Source: an uncultured Eubacteriales bacterium (lineage in GTDB: Bacteria; Bacillota; Clostridia; Oscillospirales; Oscillospiraceae). Taken from it: a stretch of DNA of 19,777 nucleotides. Each line of letters starts with the position of its first letter. The stretch's first letter is position 1. The notes under the pieces are model-generated. The model did no database searches and had not been told where the DNA came from. It worked only from the letters and a program-made list of their open reading frames with translations. The position numbers and the translations under genes were made by a program. Below are positions 1 through 7,301 of the stretch, piece by piece. The stretch covers positions 1 through 19,777 of the forward strand of contig USAT01000029.1 of assembly GCA_900552725.1 (NCBI GenBank). The letters run 5' to 3'.

Positions 1-1397
1 TTCCGGACGGGCGCGGCAGGGGCGGATGCCCTCTGCGCCGGCTGGGGCGCGGGCACGGCCTTCACCGGCTCGGCGCGCCGGACAGGCTGCTGTACAGGGC
101 GTCCCGGGGCTTCACCGCGGCCGGGACGGGGCGGCTGGGGCGGCTCGTTATCGTCATCGCCGCCGTCATCATAGTCGTCATTGCCGCCGCTGTGGCCGAT
201 ACGGCCCAGCAGGAAGCCTACCAGCAGCAGGATGATCACCAGCAGCGCCGCACCGATGATCAGAGCGGTAGTGGTGGCCATCTCGCCTACCAGAGGCAGC
301 GTTACCGTCATGGGGACGGAATAGGTGGGCGGCTCAGGCGGGATATTGGGGTCGATGATCTCCATGGTGGGGATGATGCCCTCGTACTTGGGCATACGGT
401 ACACATGGACGGTATAGGTCTTGGCGGTGGTGCCGTCCTCTGCCGTGCAGGTAACGGTCATCACGGTGTCCCCCTCCTGGAAGAGCTGGGCGCTGGCCTC
501 GGTGACCTTCAGGGCCTTCTCGTCCTTTGCCACGCCGGTCAGCTTGGCGGCTTTGGTCTCATAGGGGACGTAGGCCACATAGTCTGTCACCGCGCCGGAG
601 AAGGTGGGGCTGAGGGTGCCTACATCCAGCGTCAGCTCCTTCAGCGTGGCGTCTGTGCTGGGCTTGTAGTTGGGATCCTGCTCACGGGTGACGGAGATGG
701 TATAGGTCTTTTTGGCGCCGGTGGCGGCGGTACAGGTGACGGTAACGGTGTTGCTGCCCACCACCAGGGAATTGCCGCTGACGGAGACCTTGGCGGAGCC
801 GTCCGCCGCCTTGTAATTGAGATTCAGAGACTCCACCGCATAGGGCACCTTGGCGGTATAGTAGGTGGTGCTCTTATTAAACGCCGGGCTCAGTGTGGCG
901 TTAGAGCAGCTGAGAGAACCCAGGTCGCAGTTGCTGCTGAGGGGGGCGTCCACCTTGCCGCTCCACGAGGCCGGGCTCAACGAGGTATCCGCCGTGCCGT
1001 CGCTGACGGTGATGTTCTTGAAGCTGGCGCTCAGTGCCGTGCCTGCGTCAAGATTGCTCTTGACCCGGAAGGTTACGGACAGCACGCTGGAGGAGGAGAT
1101 GGGATCCACGCCGTACAGCACGAATTTCATGCCGTCGTTGACCATGGTCCAGCCGCTGAGCTGGTTGTCATAGTTGGTGAATTCCAGCACGCTGCTGTCA
1201 TAATCCAGCGTGGCGTCCACGCCCATGATGCCGCTGCCGGAGACGCTGAGGGTCAGCTTGACGGTGCTGCCGGCCTGTACGGTGCCGCTGCCGCTGAGAG
1301 AGGCGGTCGCCGCCTCGGCCCGCTGGGGCAGCAGGGCCGTGATCACCAGCGCCAGCGTCAGCAGCAGCTTCAAAAGGGAAAAAGTCGTTTTTTTCAT
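1..1397 (-). CDS. Membrane-anchored cohesin-domain surface protein, 3' end outside window
   Basis: This gene has no stop codon in the window; 465 codons are visible. Residues 1-29 are a signal peptide (MKK start, leucine-rich core, AEA cleavage-like site). Residues about 32-150 resemble a cohesin domain: an alternating beta pattern with 'AGSTVKLTLSVSG', 'LDYDSSVLEF' and 'VLSVTFRVKSN'. Residues about 157-237 and 250-333 are two cadherin-like beta-sandwich modules, each with a 'TLSPxF...YxxxVPY' pattern and a 'KTYTxxV' end. A transmembrane helix at about 374-399 is followed by an acidic then proline/arginine-rich tail, presumably cytoplasmic. The start has a GGAG site 9 bases upstream and lies 15 bases after the dockerin gene's stop, so the two are probably cotranscribed. 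Cohesins bind dockerins, so the likely role is a cell-surface receptor for the neighbouring product. The family call is from pattern recognition; the role is inferred. The tail's full content is unknown. Confidence 0.85.
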   Translation of the reverse strand, partial: MKKTTFSLLKLLLTLALVITALLPQRAEAATASLSGSGTVQAGSTVKLTLSVSGSGIMGVDATLDYDSSVLEFTNYDNQLSGWTMVNDGMKFVLYGVDPISSSSVLSVTFRVKSNLDAGTALSASFKNITVSDGTADTSLSPASWSGKVDAPLSSNCDLGSLSCSNATLSPAFNKSTTYYTAKVPYAVESLNLNYKAADGSAKVSVSGNSLVVGSNTVTVTCTAATGAKKTYTISVTREQDPNYKPSTDATLKELTLDVGTLSPTFSGAVTDYVAYVPYETKAAKLTGVAKDEKALKVTEASAQLFQEGDTVMTVTCTAEDGTTAKTYTVHVYRMPKYEGIIPTMEIIDPNIPPEPPTYSVPMTVTLPLVGEMATTTALIIGAALLVIILLLVGFLLGRIGHSGGNDDYDDGGDDDNEPPQPPRPGRGEAPGRPVQQPVRRAEPVKAVPAPQPAQRASAPAAPVR

Positions 1398-1412
1398 GAC
1401 GTTATACTCCTA

Positions 1413-3833
1413 TCAGCCGATGGTATCCTTGCCCACGACCACGCGTGCGGCCTTGACCACGTCAGTAATGCTGACCTTGCCGTCCTGGTTGATGTCGGCG
1501 GCCAGCTCATAGACATCCTCCAGCGTTTTCTTGCCCACCACATGGGACTGGATGGCCACCACGTCGGTGATGGTCACGATACCGTCGCCGTTGATGTCGC
1601 CACGAACGGCCATCACGAAGGTGACGCCCTGGTAGGTCAGGGTCATACCGGTGCCGATATTACCGCTGGTGACCTTGGTATTGCCATTGTACATGACGGC
1701 GCCGCTGCCCAGCTGCTGCAGCAGAGCGCCAGCGTCAACGCCCGGCACCAGAACCATCGCGTAATACTCATCATCCAGAGGTACGGCGTCATACTGAGGC
1801 GTAAAGACCATATTCTTGGCCTGCATCACGGTGACGCCGGCGGTATAGCCCTCCCAGCCCTTGAAGGAATAGCTGTACTGGCTGTCGGGTGCTTTGATCG
1901 GCGGAGTGGCGGGCGCGGGGATCAGCTCGCCCTCGGCCACGGTGCCGCGGAGATAGATGTCGCCGTCGGCATCCAGGAAGGTGTAGGTGTACACATCGGC
2001 GTACTGGGCGTACAGCGTCAGGTCGGAGGCAACGATCTTGTTGCCGGACATGATCTGCTCGCCGCCGGTCTTTTCGGTGAACCAGCCAATGAAGGAATAG
2101 CCCTCCTTGCTGGCGGTGGGCAGCTTGCCGTAGATGATGTCGCTGAGCTTGACGGTCTTGGTGGCGCTGCCGTTCAGGGTACCGCCGTTGGGATCAAAGG
2201 TGACGGTATAGGTCTCGTCATCGTGGGTCTGGCCGCTGTTCTGGCGGACGGTGAACTCGGACTTTGCCAACTCCACCGCGCTGCCGCCGGCCGCCGCCGT
2301 CAGGGTAAAGACGTAGTCTCCGGCGGCCAGGGCACTGTAAGCCACGCTGTTGTCCAGCTTCATCAGGTCATAGGAGGTGGCGTTGGGCGAGGCGGTGGCA
2401 TTGATGGCCACAGCGCCGCTCTTGGTGGTAACGGTCATCTTCACGGAGGTGATGGGGGCAGAGCAGGAGATGACGCCCCGGACGGGGAAAGAGGAGTTCT
2501 TGGCCACCAGGATGTTGTCCTTGGTGGGATAGATGATGCCCTCCACGCGCCAGTCCGCCGCGCTGGCCGTCACGGGGGACAGGTACCAGGCGGAGGCGGG
2601 CGCCTCCTCGGTGGGAGCCGCCATCACCAGCGTATCGTTCTGGTAGGAGAGATATGTCCCCGTGCCCACATTTTTCAGCAGTCTGCCGCTGGCGCCGTCC
2701 TCCGTCACCCATTTCTGGCTGTCGGAGGTATCAGGCTTGGCCAGAATCACGGTGCCCTGGCTGGCGGCCAGACGAAGGGTGCTGCCGTTCACGGTAACGC
2801 TCAGGGTATAAAACCCGCCCTCATAGTGGGTCAGGGTGAAGGTCTGGATGCCGTTTTCCGCGTTCTTGGCGTTCAGCGCCGCCTTGCCACCAGCGGCGTC
2901 AAGGGCCAGATGCTGGTTGTCGCGGTTCAGCAGAATCTGATAGCTGCCCTCGGCCAGGGAATCACTCTTGTTGTTCATCCGCATCACCAGGGCGTCCGCC
3001 GGCTCACGGACACGCAGGCGGGTGTATACGCCCATCTGCACGCCGCTGGAGCAGCCGTAGTAGTACCGCAGGATCTTGCCGGCGGTGCCGTACTTGTTGG
3101 CGTCGTCGCCGGACATGGCGTCGCCGGAGCGGCCATTCTCGCTGTAAAGCTGCTCCGCTGTCACCAGGCGGCCGGACTCGTCATAGATGGCCTGGATCAG
3201 CTGCCCCTCCGGCTGGTTGGCAAAGCCGCCCAGGTTGGTGAAGGCCCGCTGGATCAGCGAGCAGGCGTCGCTGACGCCGTGCTGCACCGCGCGGCTCCAG
3301 AATACATTCTTCAGCGCCACGGAGTAGTTGTCGATCTTGAAGCCCGCCACCCGGCTCTCTACCGCGCTGACCAGGGAGTCGTAGAACTTGGCCTTGGTAT
3401 AGTCATACTGAGCCGCACCGAAGGTATCGCCGTAGGTCTGGTACATCTCACGCCACTTCGCGTCAAAGCGGGTGCCGTAGCCGGGAGAGGGATTGCTGTA
3501 GGCGTACATCAGCTGGTTGCCGATATCCCGGTACACGCTGCTGTCGGTGCTGTTCTGGCACCAGCGGGCAAACTCCACCGGGGTGCCCGCCTTGCTGGCG
3601 AACATGTACAGGCCATAGGACTTGCCGCCGGGGTCGCCGGGGGTGGTGGCGATACAGCCGGGGCCGTCGCTGCTGTTGCCGATCTCATAGTAGCGGCTCA
3701 GGTTGTCGTACTTGGCGTTGTACCACTCCAGCGCCGTCTCGGCGATGGCGCGGATGAGAAAGCCGCTGCCCACCAGACCCAGCACGATGGCAAAGCTCAG
3801 CAGCAGTGCGGTGCCTCTCCGTAATAGCTTCAT
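1413..3833 (-). CDS. Secreted dockerin protein with lysozyme-like domain, beta-trefoil-like and InlB-type repeats
   Basis: This 806-residue protein starts at the ATG at 3833, chosen because a GAGGA site lies just upstream and a signal peptide (residues 1-31) follows. The frame is open to 4013 but without a signal peptide there. Residues about 36-260 resemble the lysozyme-like domain found at the C-terminus of VgrG-3: 'GDPGGKSYGLYMF' (66-78), a later 'F(x)3QYDY' (138-145) and 'AVQHG' (182-186). E50 and D67 are candidate acidic catalytic residues. Residues about 293-420 look like a ricin-type beta-trefoil (GSYQI, repeated QKW/AWYL ends), possibly sugar-binding. Residues 425-532 are Ig-like, 540-612 form an InlB/Listeria-Bacteroides repeat (FDPNGG, GYSFIGW), and 613-682 are a second, divergent copy. 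Residues 745-806 are a dockerin with two calcium loops (D746-N748-D750...D757; D780-N782-D784...D791). The probable job is a secreted cell-wall or glycan hydrolase that docks onto the downstream cohesin protein. The exact substrate is not determinable. Confidence 0.87.
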   Translation of the reverse strand: MKLLRRGTALLLSFAIVLGLVGSGFLIRAIAETALEWYNAKYDNLSRYYEIGNSSDGPGCIATTPGDPGGKSYGLYMFASKAGTPVEFARWCQNSTDSSVYRDIGNQLMYAYSNPSPGYGTRFDAKWREMYQTYGDTFGAAQYDYTKAKFYDSLVSAVESRVAGFKIDNYSVALKNVFWSRAVQHGVSDACSLIQRAFTNLGGFANQPEGQLIQAIYDESGRLVTAEQLYSENGRSGDAMSGDDANKYGTAGKILRYYYGCSSGVQMGVYTRLRVREPADALVMRMNNKSDSLAEGSYQILLNRDNQHLALDAAGGKAALNAKNAENGIQTFTLTHYEGGFYTLSVTVNGSTLRLAASQGTVILAKPDTSDSQKWVTEDGASGRLLKNVGTGTYLSYQNDTLVMAAPTEEAPASAWYLSPVTASAADWRVEGIIYPTKDNILVAKNSSFPVRGVISCSAPITSVKMTVTTKSGAVAINATASPNATSYDLMKLDNSVAYSALAAGDYVFTLTAAAGGSAVELAKSEFTVRQNSGQTHDDETYTVTFDPNGGTLNGSATKTVKLSDIIYGKLPTASKEGYSFIGWFTEKTGGEQIMSGNKIVASDLTLYAQYADVYTYTFLDADGDIYLRGTVAEGELIPAPATPPIKAPDSQYSYSFKGWEGYTAGVTVMQAKNMVFTPQYDAVPLDDEYYAMVLVPGVDAGALLQQLGSGAVMYNGNTKVTSGNIGTGMTLTYQGVTFVMAVRGDINGDGIVTITDVVAIQSHVVGKKTLEDVYELAADINQDGKVSITDVVKAARVVVGKDTIG

Positions 3834-3929
3834 ACCGTTTTCCTCACTTTCCGTCAGAATACGCGGACATACAAACACAGGGGGAGGCGTATCGCCTCTC
3901 CGCTGATTTACATAATTATATTCAAAGCA

Positions 3930-3958
3930 AGTATAGCATCCGGCGGCGGGCTTGTCTA
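3930..3958 (-). promoter_or_regulatory. Sigma-A promoter of the dockerin-cohesin operon
   Basis: Read on the minus strand, TAGACA (3958-3953) and TATACT (3935-3930) are separated by exactly 17 bases; each matches five of six consensus bases. Transcription would start near 3923, giving a leader of about 90 bases before the ATG at 3833. Confidence 0.7.
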
Positions 3959-3959
3959 T

Positions 3960-3985
3960 AAAAAACACGAAAAAAACACAAAAAA
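3960..3985 (-). promoter_or_regulatory. Phased A-tracts, likely curved DNA or UP element
   Basis: Three A-runs (plus-strand bases 3960-3965, 3970-3976, 3980-3985) begin exactly 10 bases apart and abut the upstream edge of the -35 box at 3958. Helically phased A-tracts bend DNA, and A/T-rich sequence here can contact the alpha subunit of RNA polymerase. The positions are seen directly; the effect on expression is inferred. Confidence 0.5.
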
Positions 3986-4088
3986 TTGAGGGATTTTGTC
4001 GGGTAACTACCACATTTAGGAAGAGCAGAATATGATATAACGCTTCAGACTGGAAAAATGTTTCAGCCCCGGGAAATTATGTCAACAA

Positions 4089-4128
4089 ACAGCAGAGGAG
4101 GCGGCCATCCGGCCGTCTCCTCTGCTGT
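4089..4128 (-). terminator. Hairpin terminator after the ABC transporter operon
   Basis: Arms 4091-4106 and 4111-4126 pair over 16 positions with one mismatch around a 4-base loop; two outer pairs extend the stem to 4089-4128. It lies just after the lipoprotein gene's stop on the minus strand, with a moderately T-rich flank. It separates the transporter operon from the dockerin operon. The rest of the 3834-4138 gap holds the dockerin promoter, A-tracts and leader; I see no gene in it. Confidence 0.65.
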
Positions 4129-4138
4129 GTCCGGCTGT

Positions 4139-5137
4139 TTACCGGGCCGCCTCCGCCCAGTGGTTATCCACCAGCTTGTCGAAGTCTACCCATTGCTCCT
4201 CCGTCAGCTCTCCCGCCTGGGTCATGACGGTCTCCAGCCGCTCCAGAGACGCCTTCTCCATGGTCAGCGGCAGGTTCCACGCGCCGATCTCCCGGTGGCG
4301 GGAGGTAACGGCCTCCAGCGTGTCAAGGCTGGTGTCGGGGAACTGGCCGATGATGGCCTCTGCCACCTCACGGTCGGTGTGGGAATCCACCCAGTCCAGC
4401 GCCCTGGCAATGGCCCGGCAGAAGGCGGCGATCACATCGTCATGGGCCTGGATATAGCTCTGTGAGGCGAAGTAGGCCGTATAGGGGATCTGGCCGCTCT
4501 CCGCGCCGATGGAGCAGAGGATATACCCCTCACCGGAGGTGACCACCTGGGTGGCGGCGGGCTCGAACAGCGTCACATAGTCCCCCTGGCCGCCGGTGAA
4601 GGCTCCGGCCATCATGTTGAACTGCACGCTGGTATCCACGGTCACGTCCACCTGGGGCTCCAGGCCGTGCTGCCGCAGGACGTACTCCAGCGTCATCTCC
4701 GGTACGCCGCCCTTGCGGCCGCCGATGATGGTCTTGCCCCGCAGATCCTCCCAGTCGAAGGGCCCGTCGGTGCGGCCCATGAGGAACGCGCCGTCCCGTG
4801 CCGTCAGCTGGCCGAACACCACGGGATAGTCGTCCTTGCCCTGGTTGTAAATGTAGATGCAGCTCTCCGGCCCGGCCAGGCCGATGTCGCTCTGCCCCGA
4901 CACCACGGCGGTCATCACCTTGTCGGCGCCGCCGCCGTTGGTCAGCTCGATGGCAAGGCCTTCCTCCTGGAAGAAGCCCAGCTCCAGCGCCACATACTGG
5001 GGCGCGTAGAATACGGAGTGGGTCACCTCGTTGAGACGGACCGTGGTCAGTTCCGCTTCCGCCGTCCCCGCGCCGCAGCCGCATAGCAGCGGCAGCAGCG
5101 TCAGGGCGGCCAGCACCGGTGCGAAGATCTTTTTCAT
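4139..5137 (-). CDS. ABC transporter substrate-binding lipoprotein, NMT1/THI5-like
   Basis: This 332-residue protein has a lipoprotein signal sequence (MKKIF, hydrophobic core, then LCGC with Cys21 as the probable lipidated residue). It is a periplasmic-binding-protein type II fold of the family that binds nitrate, sulfonates, taurine or thiamine-pyrimidine precursors. Family features are 'APQYVALELGFFQEEGL' near residues 45-61, 'MTAVVSGQSDIGLAGPES' and 'DLRGKTIIGGRKGG'. Its ATG overlaps the permease stop codon (ATGA), so translation is coupled. It would sit on the outer face of the membrane and deliver ligand to the permease. The ligand cannot be read from sequence: no thiamine riboswitch, sulfonate-metabolism gene or nitrate gene lies nearby. 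Confidence 0.9.
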   Translation of the reverse strand: MKKIFAPVLAALTLLPLLCGCGAGTAEAELTTVRLNEVTHSVFYAPQYVALELGFFQEEGLAIELTNGGGADKVMTAVVSGQSDIGLAGPESCIYIYNQGKDDYPVVFGQLTARDGAFLMGRTDGPFDWEDLRGKTIIGGRKGGVPEMTLEYVLRQHGLEPQVDVTVDTSVQFNMMAGAFTGGQGDYVTLFEPAATQVVTSGEGYILCSIGAESGQIPYTAYFASQSYIQAHDDVIAAFCRAIARALDWVDSHTDREVAEAIIGQFPDTSLDTLEAVTSRHREIGAWNLPLTMEKASLERLETVMTQAGELTEEQWVDFDKLVDNHWAEAAR

Positions 5138-5949
5138 GCTTTTACCCCCAACAAACGATATAGTATTTTTTCCACCCGCAGCACCAGCTGGTACATGACC
5201 ACCGCGGCCACCAGCAGCAGCAACACGCTGGTCATCACCAGATCCATGTTGAACACCTGTGAGCCATAGACGATCAGGTAGCCCAGACCGGCCCGCGAGA
5301 CAAGAAACTCCCCCATGATGACGCCTACCCACGACAGGCCCACATTGACCTTCAGGGTGTTCAGCAGCGTGGCATAGTTGGCGGGGAACACCAGCATCCA
5401 CAGAAGCTGCCACCGGCTGGCACCCATGGCGTCCATCAGCCGGATCTTCTGGGCATCCGTGGCGCGGAAGCCCTCGTACATGTTCAGAATGGTGACGATC
5501 AGCGAAATGGCCAGGGTCATGACGATGATGGCGCCCGTCCCGGCTCCCATCCACACGATGAAGATGGGGCCCAGCGCCGTTTTCGGCAGGGCGTTGAGCA
5601 CCACCAGATACGGATCCAGGATCCGGCTCAGGGTGGGCCACCACCACATGGCCACCGCCACCACTGTTCCTGCGGCGGTGCCCAGCAGGAAGCCCACCGC
5701 CGTCTCCCAGCAGGATACCCCCACATGCACCAGCACGTCGCCGCTGCGGCACAGGCTGAGGAATGTGGCGGCGATGCGGCTGGGACTGCTGACCAGAAAG
5801 CCGTCGCTGAGTCCGATGCGGCAGCTCAGCTCCCAGAAAGCGAAAAAGCCCGCCAGAATGGCCAACTGCCACAGCCGCACCCGGCGGTTCTGCCGCCGCA
5901 GGTCCCGCAGATACCGGGCTCGCTTGGGCGATACGGCAGATTCATTCAT
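5134..5949 (-). CDS. ABC transporter permease, SsuC/TauC/ThiX type
   Basis: This 271-residue inner-membrane permease belongs to the binding-protein-dependent transport superfamily. A basic N-terminus (residues 8-27) precedes about six hydrophobic segments. The cytoplasmic coupling (EAA) loop is visible at about 157-192 ('MYEGFRATDAQ...DAMGASRWQLLWMLVFP'), where it would contact the ATPase. Its ATG overlaps the ATPase stop by 8 bases and its stop overlaps the lipoprotein ATG by 4 bases, typical of a tightly stoichiometric three-gene importer. Length is normal for the family. It would form a homodimeric channel. Substrate class is inferred only from family resemblance. Confidence 0.92.
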   Translation of the reverse strand: MNESAVSPKRARYLRDLRRQNRRVRLWQLAILAGFFAFWELSCRIGLSDGFLVSSPSRIAATFLSLCRSGDVLVHVGVSCWETAVGFLLGTAAGTVVAVAMWWWPTLSRILDPYLVVLNALPKTALGPIFIVWMGAGTGAIIVMTLAISLIVTILNMYEGFRATDAQKIRLMDAMGASRWQLLWMLVFPANYATLLNTLKVNVGLSWVGVIMGEFLVSRAGLGYLIVYGSQVFNMDLVMTSVLLLLVAAVVMYQLVLRVEKILYRLLGVKA

Positions 5950-6706
5950 GCAGCTCCAGCTCCTTCCATATGGCGTCGAAATACCGGGGGAAGGCGGGGT
6001 TCTCCCGCCGCTGCATGGGCGTCAGCTGCCGCAGCTCCCCCATGTCGAACACGGCCTTTACTGCGGCGGGCCGCTGGGACAGCACCACCACCCGGTCCGA
6101 CATGCTGACGGCCTCAGAGATATCGTGGGTCACCAGCAGGGCGGTCTTGCCCTCGGAGCGGATGATGCGCCAGATGTCGCCGGACACCGCCAGCCGCGTC
6201 TGATAGTCCAGGGCGGAGAAGGGTTCATCCAGCAGCAGGATATCCGGCCCCGTGGCCAGGGTGCGGATCAGGGCGCACCGCTGGCGCATACCGCCGGAGA
6301 GCTGATCGGGCCGCTTGGCGGCGAAGGCCGAAACATCGTACCGGGTCAGCAGCGTGTCGACGTGGGCGTGATGGCCGGGATCGTGATCCCGGCGGATCTG
6401 AAGGCCCAGCATCACATTGTCCCGGATAGAACGCCATTCAAAAAGCTGATCCCGCTGGGGCATGAAGCCCATCCGCCCGCTGGCTCCGGTCACCGGCTGG
6501 CCGTACAGCTCCACCGTGCCGCCGTCCAGGGTCTCCAGCCCCGCCAGCACCCCAAGCAGCGTGGATTTTCCGCAGCCGGAGGGGCCCACGATGCTGACGA
6601 ATTCCCCCTCCGCCACGTCGAAGGATACGCCCCGCAGCGCCTCGACCTCGCCGTTGCGGGCCTGATAGGTCAGGGCGGCATCGCGGATCGTAATGATATT
6701 GCCCAT
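5942..6706 (-). CDS. ABC transporter ATP-binding protein, SsuB/TauB/ThiZ type
   Basis: This 254-residue ATPase shows the full nucleotide-binding set: Walker A GPSGCGKST (41-49), Q-loop at Q84 (FMPQ), signature LSGGM (136-140), Walker B ILLLDEP (156-162, D160 and E161) and switch histidine H194. The start at 6706 was chosen because GGGAGG lies about 5 bases upstream; the frame continues further upstream but that extension is not protein-like. It is the first gene of the ATPase-permease-lipoprotein operon. It energises uptake by ATP hydrolysis at the cytoplasmic face of the permease. Nothing in it identifies the substrate. Confidence 0.93.
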   Translation of the reverse strand: MGNIITIRDAALTYQARNGEVEALRGVSFDVAEGEFVSIVGPSGCGKSTLLGVLAGLETLDGGTVELYGQPVTGASGRMGFMPQRDQLFEWRSIRDNVMLGLQIRRDHDPGHHAHVDTLLTRYDVSAFAAKRPDQLSGGMRQRCALIRTLATGPDILLLDEPFSALDYQTRLAVSGDIWRIIRSEGKTALLVTHDISEAVSMSDRVVVLSQRPAAVKAVFDMGELRQLTPMQRRENPAFPRYFDAIWKELELHE

Positions 6707-6736
6707 ATGCGCCTCCCTTTTTGTCGTAAGCCTTGC

Positions 6737-6754
6737 GGGAGAGAGGTCTCTCCC
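6737..6754 (-). promoter_or_regulatory. Perfect hairpin in the leader of the ABC operon
   Basis: GGGAGAGA (6737-6744) and TCTCTCCC (6747-6754) are perfect inverted copies separated by two bases, 30 bases before the ATPase ATG. It may stabilise the mRNA 5' end or bind a protein; no U-run follows, so it is not a terminator. Confidence 0.4.
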
Positions 6755-6760
6755 TGCATC

Positions 6761-6789
6761 AGTATATTGAAGGGCCGCCCCGTTGGTTA
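6761..6789 (-). promoter_or_regulatory. Possible promoter of the ABC transporter operon
   Basis: On the minus strand TATACT (6766-6761) is a good -10 box, but at 17 bases the -35 position reads TAACCA (6789-6784), only three of six matches. It may need an activator. The call rests mainly on the -10 and the divergent arrangement with ridA. Confidence 0.3.
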
Positions 6790-6793
6790 CTCG

Positions 6794-6822
6794 TTGACAT
6801 TTTGCCGGCGGTGGTGTACCAT
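6794..6822 (+). promoter_or_regulatory. Promoter of ridA
   Basis: A perfect TTGACA (6794-6799) is followed after 17 bases by TACCAT (6817-6822), four of six matches. The start of transcription would be near 6829, about 27 bases before the ridA ATG. Confidence 0.55.
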
Positions 6823-6855
6823 GGACATACCGTAACAAATAAGGAGGATGTTCCC

Positions 6856-7236
6856 ATGAAGAAGATCATTTCCACCACCAACGCCCCCGCCGCCATCGGC
6901 CCCTACTCCCAGGCCATCGACTGCGGCAATTTCCTCGTCACCTCCGGCCAGGTGCCCTTTGATCCCGCCACCGGCGAGTTCGTCCCCGGCGGCATCACCG
7001 AGCAGACCCGCCAGGTGCTGACCAACATCAAGGCCATCCTGACCGAGGCAGGCCTGACCATGGACAACGTGGTCAAGACCACCGTGTTCCTGCAGAACAT
7101 GGGTGACTTCGCCGCCATGAACGCCGTGTACGCCGAGTTCTTTACCGAGGACCAGTATCCCGCCCGCTCCGCCGTGGAAGTCGGTGCCCTGCCCAAGGGC
7201 GCTCTGGTGGAGATCGAGACCATCTGCGTCAAGTAA
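6856..7236 (+). CDS. ridA: RidA family enamine/imine deaminase
   Basis: This 126-residue protein matches the RidA (YjgF/YER057c/UK114) family over its whole length. Family marks are 'AIGPYSQA' (13-20), 'FLVTSGQVPFDP' (26-37), 'PARSAVEV' with the substrate-binding arginine R104, and E120 near the C-terminus. RidA enzymes are cytosolic trimers that hydrolyse reactive 2-aminoacrylate and related enamines released by PLP enzymes such as threonine/serine dehydratases. An AAGGAGG site lies 8 bases before the ATG. It is monocistronic, with its own promoter and terminator, divergent from the ABC operon and convergent with asd. Proximity to threonine and lysine genes fits amino-acid metabolism but may be chance. 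Confidence 0.93.
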   Translation: MKKIISTTNAPAAIGPYSQAIDCGNFLVTSGQVPFDPATGEFVPGGITEQTRQVLTNIKAILTEAGLTMDNVVKTTVFLQNMGDFAAMNAVYAEFFTEDQYPARSAVEVGALPKGALVEIETICVK

Positions 7237-7240
7237 GCCC

Positions 7241-7291
7241 AAAACAGCAAAAAAGGAACCGTCCGGGAGGACGGTTCTTTTTTGCTGTTTT
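7241..7291. terminator. Bidirectional terminator between ridA and asd
   Basis: A nearly perfect inverted repeat spans the whole 51 bases, with a GC-rich core (AACCGTCC / GGACGGTT around GGGA) flanked by an A-run on the left and a T-run on the right. It can therefore terminate ridA on the plus strand and lysC-asd on the minus strand. One extra G in the left arm is the only interruption. Confidence 0.9.
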
Positions 7292-7301
7292 GATGAAAAG
7301 A

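Noticed and set aside
192..3824. Very long plus-strand open frame (1210 codons) antisense to the dockerin and cohesin genes
   Set aside because: Low-complexity Gly/His/Ala/Val translation typical of the reverse strand of GC-rich genes; no ribosome site, no domain, while the minus strand encodes recognisable domains and signal peptides.
3834..4013. 60-residue N-terminal extension of the dockerin protein
   Set aside because: It crosses the predicted promoter and leader, and the internal ATG at 3833 has both a ribosome site and a signal peptide directly after it.
6707..6855. Thiamine pyrophosphate riboswitch before the NMT1/THI5-like transporter
   Set aside because: The conserved riboswitch core sequences are not present in this short gap; only a simple hairpin is seen.
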